DNA from: an uncultured Collinsella sp.
GTDB taxonomy: Bacteria; Actinomycetota; Coriobacteriia; Coriobacteriales; Coriobacteriaceae
Assembly (NCBI GenBank): GCA_900752215.1
Contig: CAADUO010000010.1
Coordinates: 1-14,397 of the forward strand
Direction of reading: 5' to 3'
Length of the DNA stretch: 14,397 nucleotides
The notes beneath the pieces are model-generated. The model did not search any database. It saw only the letters and a program-made list of their open reading frames with translations, and was not told the origin of the DNA. The first letter of the stretch is position 1; every line of letters starts with the position of its first letter. A program made the translations under genes and the position numbers. Positions 6,260 through 13,800 of this stretch are shown here, piece by piece.

Positions 6260-6982
6260 CTATTTCTCGTCCGACTTATCGGTCTTGGCCGGAGCCTCGA
6301 AGCGATAGCCGACACCATGGACGGTGTAGAGCCACTTGGGCTTCTTGGGATCATCGCCCAGCTTGGCGCGAAGATTCTTCACGTGGCTATCGATGGTGCG
6401 CTCATAGCCCTCAAAGTCATACCCGAGCACTTTCTCGACCAGCTCCATGCGGTTATACACACGGCCGGGATGGCGGGCGAGCGTGGTGAGCAGCTTGAAC
6501 TCGGAAGCCGTCAGATCGACTTCCTTGCCCTCGACCAAGATCTTGTGGCCCGAGATATCGATGACCAGATCGCCGAAGTCGAGCACCTCGACGGCGGGCT
6601 CGTCGGCCTGATGGGCACGGCGGAACAGAGCGCGAACGCGGGCGACGAGCTCGCGCGGCGAGAACGGCTTAATCAGATAATCGTCGGCGCCGAGCTCAAG
6701 ACCGATAATACGGTCCTCGATCTCGCCCTTAGCCGTCAGCATGATGATGGGGACATCCGAGGTATCGCGAATGGTGCGGCAAACGCGCTCGCCGGGGATC
6801 TTGGGGAGCATAAGGTCGAGCACGACCAGGTCGAACTGATGCTTCTCGAACTCCTCGATCGCGGACTGGCCGTCGCCGACGCCCACAACCCAGTAGCCTT
6901 CGCGCTCGAGATAGGCGGCGACGGCGTCACGGATTGCCTTCTCATCCTCGACCAGCAGAATCTTTTTTGCATCTGAAGCCAT
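6260..6982 (-). CDS. OmpR/PhoB family response regulator
   Basis: 240 residues, cytosolic DNA-binding regulator and partner of the kinase 11 nt downstream. Receiver domain about 7-120: acidic pair EDE at 12-14, phosphoacceptor Asp56 in VVLDLMLP, Thr83 in MLTAKG, and Lys105 in LIKPFSP. The C-terminal winged helix (about 135-228) carries VDLTASEFKLLTTLARHPGRV, a recognition-helix region YERTIDSHVKNLRAKLG and the terminal hairpin YTVHGVGYRF. All key residues are present. ATG at 6982 is preceded by a run of eight G as ribosome binding site, 7 nt away; slippage in this run could alter expression. Targets are not visible. No clear promoter was found upstream. Confidence 0.96.
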   Translation of the reverse strand: MASDAKKILLVEDEKAIRDAVAAYLEREGYWVVGVGDGQSAIEEFEKHQFDLVVLDLMLPKIPGERVCRTIRDTSDVPIIMLTAKGEIEDRIIGLELGADDYLIKPFSPRELVARVRALFRRAHQADEPAVEVLDFGDLVIDISGHKILVEGKEVDLTASEFKLLTTLARHPGRVYNRMELVEKVLGYDFEGYERTIDSHVKNLRAKLGDDPKKPKWLYTVHGVGYRFEAPAKTDKSDEK

Positions 6983-7039
6983 AACACGGCCCCCCCCTGT
7001 CTCAATTAGCTAAGAACAAGCCCATTTTAACGCACCTGA

Positions 7040-7078
7040 GCCCGCCGGATGCCGCTATGACGCGGCAGCTCGGCGGGC
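7040..7078 (-). terminator. Large branched hairpin between lipoprotein and regulator genes
   Basis: GCCCGCCG (7040-7047) pairs with CGGCGGGC (7071-7078), and an inner GCCGC/GCGGC hairpin lies within it. It is very stable but has no T-run on the minus strand, so it may be a terminator of the upstream lipoprotein unit or a structured leader. Confidence 0.45.
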
Positions 7079-7137
7079 GGTACTCACAATTACAACGCGT
7101 TTATTCCCCTGTTGGCGCCTTTTTAACCCCTCTAAAA

Positions 7138-8349
7138 TTAAAGAGAGAACAGGCGTGCAGTGACCGTCTCTGGTATACCCTGGCTGTTGCGCACCGTGGC
7201 GTACGTAAGGAATGAGTCCGATTTTCCCGCCGTAGCTGGATAATCGCCATATTCCAAAGCGCGGTCGGGCGACAGCAGCGAGCCATAGGTCTTGGCAGAG
7301 GTGTCGATCAGGAAATGCGACGCCTGTACCTTAACAAGGTATTTATTCTTCTTGCCAGCCGCACATGCGAGCGGCTCGCGTGACAGGAAGAGGTACGGCC
7401 CTCCCTCATTACCGATATACGTGCCCATATTGCCCAGGCTGCCCACGCCACTATAGGCCGCCTCGATAGAAAACACGAAGGTATCGCCCATATATACGGC
7501 CTCGAAAGGCGAAACTGACGAAGGGAGGACCAGCTGGGCACGCTTGGTGTTGTTGCCGTCGGTCAGATCGATTGCCGTTATGCCGTAGTAGACGCCCTCG
7601 TCGTTGCGGACACGCGGCGAGATGGTCAAAATGCCGTCGCTCGCGCGCGGGGCCGATGCAAAGCGGCCCGTCGATTTCCAAATTGCCTCGGCCTTGGATT
7701 CATCAAGCGAGCGACGATAGCAAAACGAATCACTACTCGTTTTATTGCCGCCTGCCGAAGGCATTTTATACCAGATAACCGATGACCCGAACGCCGTAAA
7801 CAGGGGCGGATCATAGTCCTTGCCACCTCGATCGAGCTCAACCACATCGCCAGAGAGCGAAGCGCCCGACAGATTTTGAGCGTAGAGTTTCCACGATGAA
7901 TTGGCAAAGTTCATCTCAACCCACGCGAATACGCCGTCGCCGGCACGGACATCGTAGAATGCATATCCCGTGCCCTCGATAGGATCCTCGATTAATGTGG
8001 TAAGCGAGCCATCGCCCAGGTTAAGCACACCGAGTGTGTTGGCGTGCAGTGCCGATGCGGGCGCCATCATCGCCGCGGCGTAATCGCCGTCGCAGTAGTA
8101 CAGCAGCGTACCCAGAGGCAGCGTCCACGACGCCGCCGGCTCAAGATCGATGTCGACTGCCTCGTACTCATCCGTAATCGAGATGATTTTGGAATCGTCC
8201 TTGATAACCTGCGGCTCGCCGGCAGCATCATCGCTGGTACCCGGTTTTTTCGAGCATCCGGCAAGCACCGTGGCAGCGCCCGCGGCAGCCCCACCGAGTA
8301 CAAAGCCGCGACGCGATATTCCGTTCTTGATGTGATCGGCGATACCCAT
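7138..8349 (-). CDS. Tat-exported lipoprotein, probable beta-propeller-like
   Basis: 403 residues. The N terminus has a twin-arginine signal (ISRRGFVLGGAAAGAATVLAGC) with SRRGFV and a lipobox LAGC, so the protein should be exported folded by Tat and lipid-anchored at Cys32. After an acidic/Ser linker, the mature part has alternating short strands and turns such as GVLNLGDGSLTTLIEDP, YGITAIDLTDGNNTKRAQL and VFAWVEMNF. They look like propeller blades, but no sharp repeat consensus is visible. I do not recognise a named family. ATG 8349 overlaps the TAA of the TSCPD gene (TAATG), so translation is coupled. The regulator/kinase pair lies downstream in the same orientation. A sensory or surface role is an inference from that context only. 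Confidence 0.85.
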   Translation of the reverse strand: MGIADHIKNGISRRGFVLGGAAAGAATVLAGCSKKPGTSDDAAGEPQVIKDDSKIISITDEYEAVDIDLEPAASWTLPLGTLLYYCDGDYAAAMMAPASALHANTLGVLNLGDGSLTTLIEDPIEGTGYAFYDVRAGDGVFAWVEMNFANSSWKLYAQNLSGASLSGDVVELDRGGKDYDPPLFTAFGSSVIWYKMPSAGGNKTSSDSFCYRRSLDESKAEAIWKSTGRFASAPRASDGILTISPRVRNDEGVYYGITAIDLTDGNNTKRAQLVLPSSVSPFEAVYMGDTFVFSIEAAYSGVGSLGNMGTYIGNEGGPYLFLSREPLACAAGKKNKYLVKVQASHFLIDTSAKTYGSLLSPDRALEYGDYPATAGKSDSFLTYATVRNSQGIPETVTARLFSL

Positions 8350-8612
8350 TAGGCGATCTCGGCGCGAGCGGCCTCGATAGCGCGCGTAAGCTGGTCGGCG
8401 CAGGAGGTCTTTTTCATACCGCAGGTATTACCGGCGAGAACCTCGATTACGCGATCGGCAGGAGCGCCCTCGACCAGCTTGGAGATTGCCTTGAGATTGC
8501 CGTCGCAGCCACCGGTAAACTCAACGCCCATCACCTTGTTGCCGTCATCGGAAAGGTCAAGGTGAATATTGCGAGCACACACGCCCTGAGGCTTGTAATC
8601 AAACGAAATCAT
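8349..8612 (-). CDS. TIGR03905 family TSCPD domain protein
   Basis: 87 residues, typical for this small uncharacterised family. The TSCPD fold is related to the C-terminal part of class II ribonucleotide reductases. Visible here are the N-terminal YKPQGVCARNI, central VEFTGGCDGNLKAISKLVEG and C-terminal GNTCGMKKTSCADQLTRAI. The four cysteines (12, 36, 64, 71) fit a metal- or cofactor-binding site as in the family. ATG 8612 is preceded by AGGGG with a 5-nt spacer. Its stop overlaps the lipoprotein start by one base. Function in this family is not established, and pairing with a Tat lipoprotein gives no clear clue. Confidence 0.92.
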   Translation of the reverse strand: MISFDYKPQGVCARNIHLDLSDDGNKVMGVEFTGGCDGNLKAISKLVEGAPADRVIEVLAGNTCGMKKTSCADQLTRAIEAARAEIA

Positions 8613-8646
8613 GCGATCCCCTCTCAGAATGTTATTCGAGACGACT

Positions 8647-8673
8647 ATTATCCCCGTCTTTCCCTAAATGCAA
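8647..8673 (-). promoter_or_regulatory. Possible promoter of the TSCPD-lipoprotein unit
   Basis: On the minus strand a -10 box GATAAT (8647-8652) lies 35-40 nt before the ATG. A -35-like TTGCAT (8668-8673) is present, but the 15-nt spacer is short. Confidence 0.35.
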
Positions 8674-8676
8674 CGA

Positions 8677-8714
8677 GGCGCTTTGCCGGCAACACACATT
8701 ACCAGCAAAGCGCC
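8677..8714 (-). terminator. Hairpin after purB
   Basis: GGCGCTTTGC (8677-8686) pairs perfectly with GCAAAGCGCC (8705-8714). It lies about 27 nt after the purB stop. No T-run follows on the minus strand, so terminator activity is likely but not certain. Confidence 0.55.
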
Positions 8715-8740
8715 CTAAAAAGCTAACGTTATGCCCGAAC

Positions 8741-10087
8741 CTACTCGAAGCTCAGCTGCTCCAGACGATCAAAGACTGTGTCGATACGGGTGAGGAAGTC
8801 CCACGGATCAAAAATCTCGTCGAGCTTCTCCTGGCTGACGGTGCAGCGCGGGTCGGCCTCGAGACGTTCCTTAAAGGTGGGGCCGGAGACACAATCCTGT
8901 ACCTCGTGCCAGGTTGCCATGGCGTTCTCCTGCACAATGGCGTACGCGTCCTCGCGGGTGATGCCCGTGTCGACGAGGGCGAGCAGCACCTTGGAGGAGA
9001 AGATGAGGCCGCGGGTCTTATTGAGGTTGGCCATCATGCGAGCGGGATACAGCTGCAGGCCGTCGATAACGCGGATGAGGCACTGGAACATGTGGTCGAG
9101 TGCGATGAAGCTATCGGCCTGGGCGACACGCTCGGCAGAGGAGTGCGAAATGTCGCGCTCGTGCCACAGGGCGACGTTATCGAAGGCAACCTGGGCGTTG
9201 GACTTCACGACGCGCGACAGACCGCAGACCTTCTCCATGGTGATGGGATTGCGCTTGTGCGGCATGGCGGAGCTACCCTTTTGGCCCTTACGGAACGGCT
9301 CCTCGGCCTCGAGCGTATCAGTCTTCTGCAGATTGCGGACCTCGGTAGCGATGCGCTCGCAGGTGGCTGCGGTGGTGGCGAGAACGCCGGCGAGATAGGC
9401 GTGATGGTCGCGGCTGATAACCTGCGTGGACAGCGGGTCGTGAACCAGGCCCAGGTGCTCGCAGACGTACTCCTCGACGAACGGCTCGATGGAGCTGTAC
9501 GTGCCGACAGCGCCCGAGATGGCACCGAAGGCAACATTCTTGCGGGCGTCCTCAAGACGGTCCAGATCGCGCTTGAGCTCCCAGGCCCAAGAGCCAAACT
9601 TCATGCCGAAGGTCATCGGCTCGGCGTGGATGCCATGAGTGCGGCCGGCACAGAGCGTGTTGCGCTCCTCGAAGGCGCGACGCTTGCAGATCTCGCCGAG
9701 CTTCTTGACATCCTCGATGATCAGGTCGCAGGCCTGGGTGAGCTGGTAGCACAGGGCCGTGTCGCCCAGATCGGAGCTGGTCATGCCATAGTGAACCCAG
9801 CGGCTGGGCTTGGGGTCGCCCTCGGGAACATCGGCATCGATGTATTCCTTCATGTTGGTCAGGAAGGCAATGACGTCGTGGCGCGTGACTTCCTCGATCT
9901 CATCGACCTTCGCCTTCTCAAAGTTGGCATGGTCGCGGATCCACTGGGCCTCGTCTTTGGAAATACCGATCTTGCCGAGCTCCGCCTGGGCCTCGCAGGC
10001 CAGAACCTCGATCTCCTGCCAAATGGCGTACTTGTTCTCGAGGGAGAAGATGTGTCCCATCTCCGGGCGGGTATAGCGATCGATCAT
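8741..10087 (-). CDS. purB: Adenylosuccinate lyase
   Basis: Cytosolic enzyme acting twice in purine synthesis: it releases fumarate from SAICAR to give AICAR, and from adenylosuccinate to give AMP. About 448 residues, normal length. Motifs: YTRPEMGHIFS at the N terminus; HYGMTSSDLGDTA (substrate binding); AGRTHGIHAEPMTFG with the catalytic-region His; the fumarase/aspartase superfamily signature GSSAMPHKRNP on the flexible loop with the catalytic Ser; and WHERDISHSSAERV. I chose ATG 10087 (MIDRYTRPEM), which has AAGGAG 5 nt upstream. The frame is open 22 codons further to 10153, but that part lies in the promoter region. It is separate from purC, which acts one step earlier. Confidence 0.97.
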   Translation of the reverse strand: MIDRYTRPEMGHIFSLENKYAIWQEIEVLACEAQAELGKIGISKDEAQWIRDHANFEKAKVDEIEEVTRHDVIAFLTNMKEYIDADVPEGDPKPSRWVHYGMTSSDLGDTALCYQLTQACDLIIEDVKKLGEICKRRAFEERNTLCAGRTHGIHAEPMTFGMKFGSWAWELKRDLDRLEDARKNVAFGAISGAVGTYSSIEPFVEEYVCEHLGLVHDPLSTQVISRDHHAYLAGVLATTAATCERIATEVRNLQKTDTLEAEEPFRKGQKGSSAMPHKRNPITMEKVCGLSRVVKSNAQVAFDNVALWHERDISHSSAERVAQADSFIALDHMFQCLIRVIDGLQLYPARMMANLNKTRGLIFSSKVLLALVDTGITREDAYAIVQENAMATWHEVQDCVSGPTFKERLEADPRCTVSQEKLDEIFDPWDFLTRIDTVFDRLEQLSFE

Positions 10088-10131
10088 AGCGGCTCCTTTT
10101 TGGTTATTGGCACGTTGGTCGTAACCCAACC

Positions 10132-10137
10132 ATTGTA
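10132..10137 (-). promoter_or_regulatory. Candidate -10 box of purB
   Basis: TACAAT on the minus strand, about 45 nt before the purB ATG. It is identical to the -10 box of tRNA-Lys. No good -35 is seen at 16-18 nt. Confidence 0.4.
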
Positions 10138-10201
10138 CCGTGCGCAGGTGCAAGTATGGGCAGTAGGCATTAACCTAACATTTTGCCGCAAGAGCGGCCA
10201 T

Positions 10202-10303
10202 GGGGACATCCGCGTATTTGCTTCGCAAATCCGCACCGGCTTCAGGCGAGCCCCTCAGCTTCACGAAGCCGAAGGGGAAGACTTTGTTGAATTAGCCGTC
10301 CCC
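10202..10303 (-). repeat. Palindromic repeat element, first copy
   Basis: GGGGAC (10202-10207) and GTCCCC (10298-10303) form an outer inverted repeat. Inside lie ATTTGC-TTC-GCAAAT (10216-10230) and a compound hairpin, CCCCT...AGGGG (10251-10277), with inner GCTTC-AC-GAAGC. The first 39 nt (10203-10241) are repeated at 10334-10372 with one mismatch. On the minus strand the first loop reads GCGAAGC, the unusually stable DNA mini-hairpin. No coding sign. Confidence 0.7.
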
Positions 10304-10320
10304 TTGTCTCCCGTGCCCGG

Positions 10321-10338
10321 TGGAGCGGGCAACGGGAC
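10321..10338 (-). repeat. Partial copy of the tRNA-Gly 3' end
   Basis: 18 of 18 bases identical to 10512-10529: CCA, discriminator, acceptor 3' strand and the start of the T-arm, in the orientation of the real tRNA. The copy stops inside the T-loop, like the partial tRNA-Lys copy at 1513-1530. Confidence 0.85.
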
Positions 10339-10458
10339 GTCCGCGTATTTGCTTCGCAAATCCGCACCGGCTGCGGCCGCCTATCGGCGACCTTGCCTGC
10401 TCGCTATAAACGCTTCGCGTTTATTTAACGCTCGCACCCTGTCGGGTTCGAGTCCCGG
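10333..10458 (-). repeat. Palindromic repeat element, second copy, behind tRNA-Gly
   Basis: CGGGAC (10333-10338) and GTCCCG (10452-10457) form the outer stem. Within it are hairpin ATTTGC-TTC-GCAAAT (10347-10361), the core TGCGGCCGC (10372-10380), and hairpin ATAAACGC-TTC-GCGTTTAT (10406-10424). The right end holds GGGTTCGAGTCCCG (10444-10457), identical over 14 nt to the tRNA-Gly T-arm but in the opposite orientation. The order matches the element behind tRNA-Lys at 1513-1585. Confidence 0.7.
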
Positions 10459-10468
10459 CACTTTATTG

Positions 10469-10499
10469 AAAAAAGCACGGTAACGAATCGTTACCGTGC
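10469..10499 (-). terminator. tRNA-Gly terminator
   Basis: On the minus strand a perfect 11-pair stem, GCACGGTAACG with CGTTACCGTGC, has a 3-nt ATT loop and is followed by six T. It starts about 12 nt after the CCA end. Confidence 0.92.
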
Positions 10500-10511
10500 C
10501 TGAAATTCGAA

Positions 10512-10586
10512 TGGAGCGGGCAACGGGACTCGAACCCGCGAGTGTCAGCTTGGGAAGCTGATGCCTTACCACTTGGCGATGCCCGC
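10512..10586 (-). tRNA. tRNA-Gly(CCC)
   Basis: 75 nt including encoded CCA. Acceptor GCGGGCA pairs with TGCCCGC and the discriminator is T. Anticodon stem TCAGC/GCTGA holds loop TTCCCAA with CCC at 10552-10554. T-arm GCGGGTTCGAGTCCCGT. It has its own promoter and terminator. Confidence 0.97.
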
Positions 10587-10599
10587 ATATGTGGGGGAT

Positions 10600-10629
10600 A
10601 GTATAACGCGGTTGTCTTGTTCGATACAA
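10600..10629 (-). promoter_or_regulatory. Promoter of tRNA-Gly
   Basis: On the minus strand -35 TTGTAT (10624-10629), an 18-nt spacer and -10 TATACT (10600-10605), 14 nt before the tRNA 5' end. Confidence 0.7.
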
Positions 10630-10883
10630 GGGTGGCGATGCTTGTTTTAGCTGTGGAGATTCGTTTGAAAATCGCGTCAATTGTGGAGACGAGGACCTTT
10701 GGCTTTCTGTTCTCCCTATCTTCTACCTGCACTTTTGCTTGATTGTTGCATTTGAGCTCAATTTGTCAGGAATTGGGCAAGCTTTTGGTCAGGCTCCGGT
10801 ACTTACCCGCATGAACCTCGGGGGTAGCCTCATCCTACGCGTCGCAGCCTCCCCGTGCGACGCACGAGGGATAAGGAGCAGCC
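10630..10883 (+). promoter_or_regulatory. Adhesin upstream region with palindrome and leader hairpin
   Basis: About 250 nt without a gene. It holds a perfect 10-nt palindrome, TTGAGCTCAA (10752-10761), as a possible operator, and an 8-pair hairpin, GCGTCGCA/TGCGACGC (10839-10863), directly before the ribosome binding site AAGGAG (5 nt from the ATG). I found no convincing -35/-10 pair and no riboswitch I recognise. Confidence 0.4.
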
Positions 10884-13800
10884 ATGTCCAACGCACCCAC
10901 GCACTCTGTCCACAGCGCAATCGCAACAGGTCCGCTGCTCCTGCTCCTCTTCCTGCTTTTCGGCTGCCTGGCACCGGGAGCCGCATTTGCCGTCGATGGC
11001 TATGACCAGCTCGGCTTCCGCACTATTAGCGATGATTGTGGGCCCTTCTTCATCGGCAAGTATGAAGCTCAAGACGCCTCAATTGCCTACTGCATGAACC
11101 AGGAGCGCCCCGGCCCCACCAAGCCGGGCGGCCCATGGCTCAACTTTGATCAAGGCTGGGTGTGGCTCGACGACGAGTTCGCGACAATCGTTTGTCACGG
11201 ATATCCCACCACCACGTCGTTTGGCGGTTACCATCTTTCACCCGATCGCGCCCGCGCCGCCACCCAGCTTGCCGTATGGATGCTCAACGGCACTACCCAT
11301 GTCGACGGCACCTACTCCTACACGACCGCTCAGGGTAAAACCAAGAGCGGACACTTTACCTCCGACAATGAAGTCGTGGCGGCTGCGCGGTGGCTCCACG
11401 ACAGCGCAAAATCAGGAAGCATCAAAGCCGCTCCGCACCGCGCGCGGCGCTATCTAGGGGCCGTATCGGGCGGCAGCAAACGTCAAGACATGCTCTATGT
11501 ACTGCCGGCGGTGTCTGTTTCCTTCCAAAAGCAGTCTGCTAACACCGTTATTACCAGCGGAAACAATACCTATCAGTTTACCGGGGCAACATTCGATATT
11601 TTTGAGAGCGCCAGCGGCGCGCGTGTCGGCACCATCAAGATGGACAGCAACGGTCGAGCGCAAGCAACACTTCTGCCCAACACGGCATACTACCTAGTTG
11701 AAACGAAGGCGCCGGCCGGCTATGTCCCCCGCCACGATCGTATTGCCTTTACTACGGGGAATGACGGCGGGCGGGTCGCCATTGATGAACAACCTGGCAC
11801 CATTACCTTGCGCATCGCAAAGCTCGATGCCGCGACGAATGCCGGCCCCCAGGTGGGATCTTCACTCGCAGGAGCAGAGTTCACGTGTGTGTCGCAATCA
11901 ACCCCTGGATGGGCGCAAATCCTCACGACCGACGAAAGCGGTCGGGCCACCCTCGCCGATGTCCCCTTAGGAGCCTTTACCATCTACGAATCAAAAGCCC
12001 CCGAGGGCTACCTGCCATCCAACGACAGCTGGACCTATACCGTTGGAGCCGACCAGCTCGGCGATTCAGGCGTGGTCGAGATCGAATCTCGCGTTTCCGA
12101 TATCCCCATTGCGTTTAACCTTGAGATTTCCAAATTCAAGGATTACGGCAATAGCGACCAATCCGGCCTGGAGCAGCCGGCGGGTGGTGTTGTCTTTGAG
12201 GTTGTCAGCAACAGCTCTCAGCAGGTTGTTGGCACACTGACCACAAACATCTATGGCTTTGCCTCAACCAAAGATCAGCCCGAAGCATGGTTCGGCACAG
12301 GCAAGCGACCCGCCGGTGTCCACGGAGCCGTCCCATACGACCGTGCCGGCTACACGGTTCGCGAGGTTCCGGAAACCGTCCCCGAGGGTTTTAAACGTGC
12401 AGGGGAATGGACCGTCGGGGCCAATCAGATTTCCGACGGCGCCGAGCTTCAATATATCGTGGACAACCACGCTCTGTCGACGCATCTCCAGATTGTAAAA
12501 CGCGATGCCCAAACAGGCGCTTCTGTTCCCCTAGCCGGATTCACCTTCCAACTCCTCGACAGCAATCACGAACCTGTCTCACAAACTTGCTGGTATCCAG
12601 CACATAACGTAATGGACACCTTTACGACTGACGCGACCGGGACCGTCACACTGCCCGAATCGCTCGTGCCGGGCACCTATTATGTACGCGAAACCTCGGC
12701 CAAAGAGCCCTATCTTGTCGGCGAAGAAATCGAGGTAAACATACCCGCCGACATGAACCTAACGCCCGTTGCAATCGCCTCGTATTATGACCACGCCGCG
12801 ACCGGAAATATCAGGATCGTTAAAACCGATGCCGTAGACGGCAGCAGCCTCGCGGGCGCCATCTTTGAGATCCGTGCCTCGGGTGATATCGTGCGCCCCG
12901 ACGGTAGCATTGCCGCACTCGACGGTGAGACTGTCGCTACCGTCACGACGGATGAAACTGGAGAAGCACGCGCGGACAACCTCCCACTGGGATCTGGCAC
13001 CGCACGCTACGAGGTTGTCGAGACTCAAGCGCCGGCAGGCTTCTTGCTCGATCAGACAACCCATATTGTCGACCTTACTTATGCCGACCAGAAAACACCC
13101 GTTGTAGAAGCACGGCTTAACGTATCCGACGATTACACCAAGGTTGATATCTCCAAGGTCGATGCAAGCGGTGAGCAGGAAGTGGAAGGCGCACAGCTCA
13201 CCTTATATGGTCCCGATAAAACCGAAATAGACTCCTGGACCTCATCCGACAAGCCGCACCGCGTCGAACATCTTGCACCCGGCACCTACTCGTTGCGCGA
13301 AATGATGTCTCCGCGGACCTATGACCTTGCCGAGGAGATAACGTTTGAAATAAAGGATACGGGAGAAGTCCAATCCGTCGCGATGAAGGATACGCCCATC
13401 GAGATCAAAGGACAGGTCGACAAGCGTCAGGAGCTTGTCCAACCTATCGAGAAGGGTCTGTTGGCCAACGGCGATGGTAAAAATCGCGCCGCGACGCAAA
13501 CCAATACGGATGGACTTTTCTCCTATACCATCGACGCTCGAAACGATTCAGCTACCTGGGTTGATGAGTTCACAATTACCGATGATCTTGAGTGTGCCGA
13601 GGACGATACAGCGAGATTCGTCTCAATCGAAACCCCCGTCGCCATCGGCGACCTCAACGGTCTGTGCAACGTGTGGTATCGCACGACGCCGTTGGACTCG
13701 ACAGACGTCGATGAGCCGACAAACGCGACACTTGACGATGGGCACGAAAATCCTTGGCTTGAGTCCGACGAAGTAAGGGAAAGTCTGGGTGAGGATTGCC

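Noticed and set aside
10202..10457. CRISPR array from the 39-nt repeat
   Set aside because: Only two copies, 131 nt apart, with palindromes inside and no cas genes.
10442..10458. A second tRNA at the T-arm-like motif
   Set aside because: Only a T-arm is present; there is no acceptor pairing, D-arm or anticodon arm around it.
8906..10483. Rightward 525-codon frame opposite purB
   Set aside because: Antisense shadow caused by the GC-rich codon pattern of purB; it crosses the purB promoter and the repeats.
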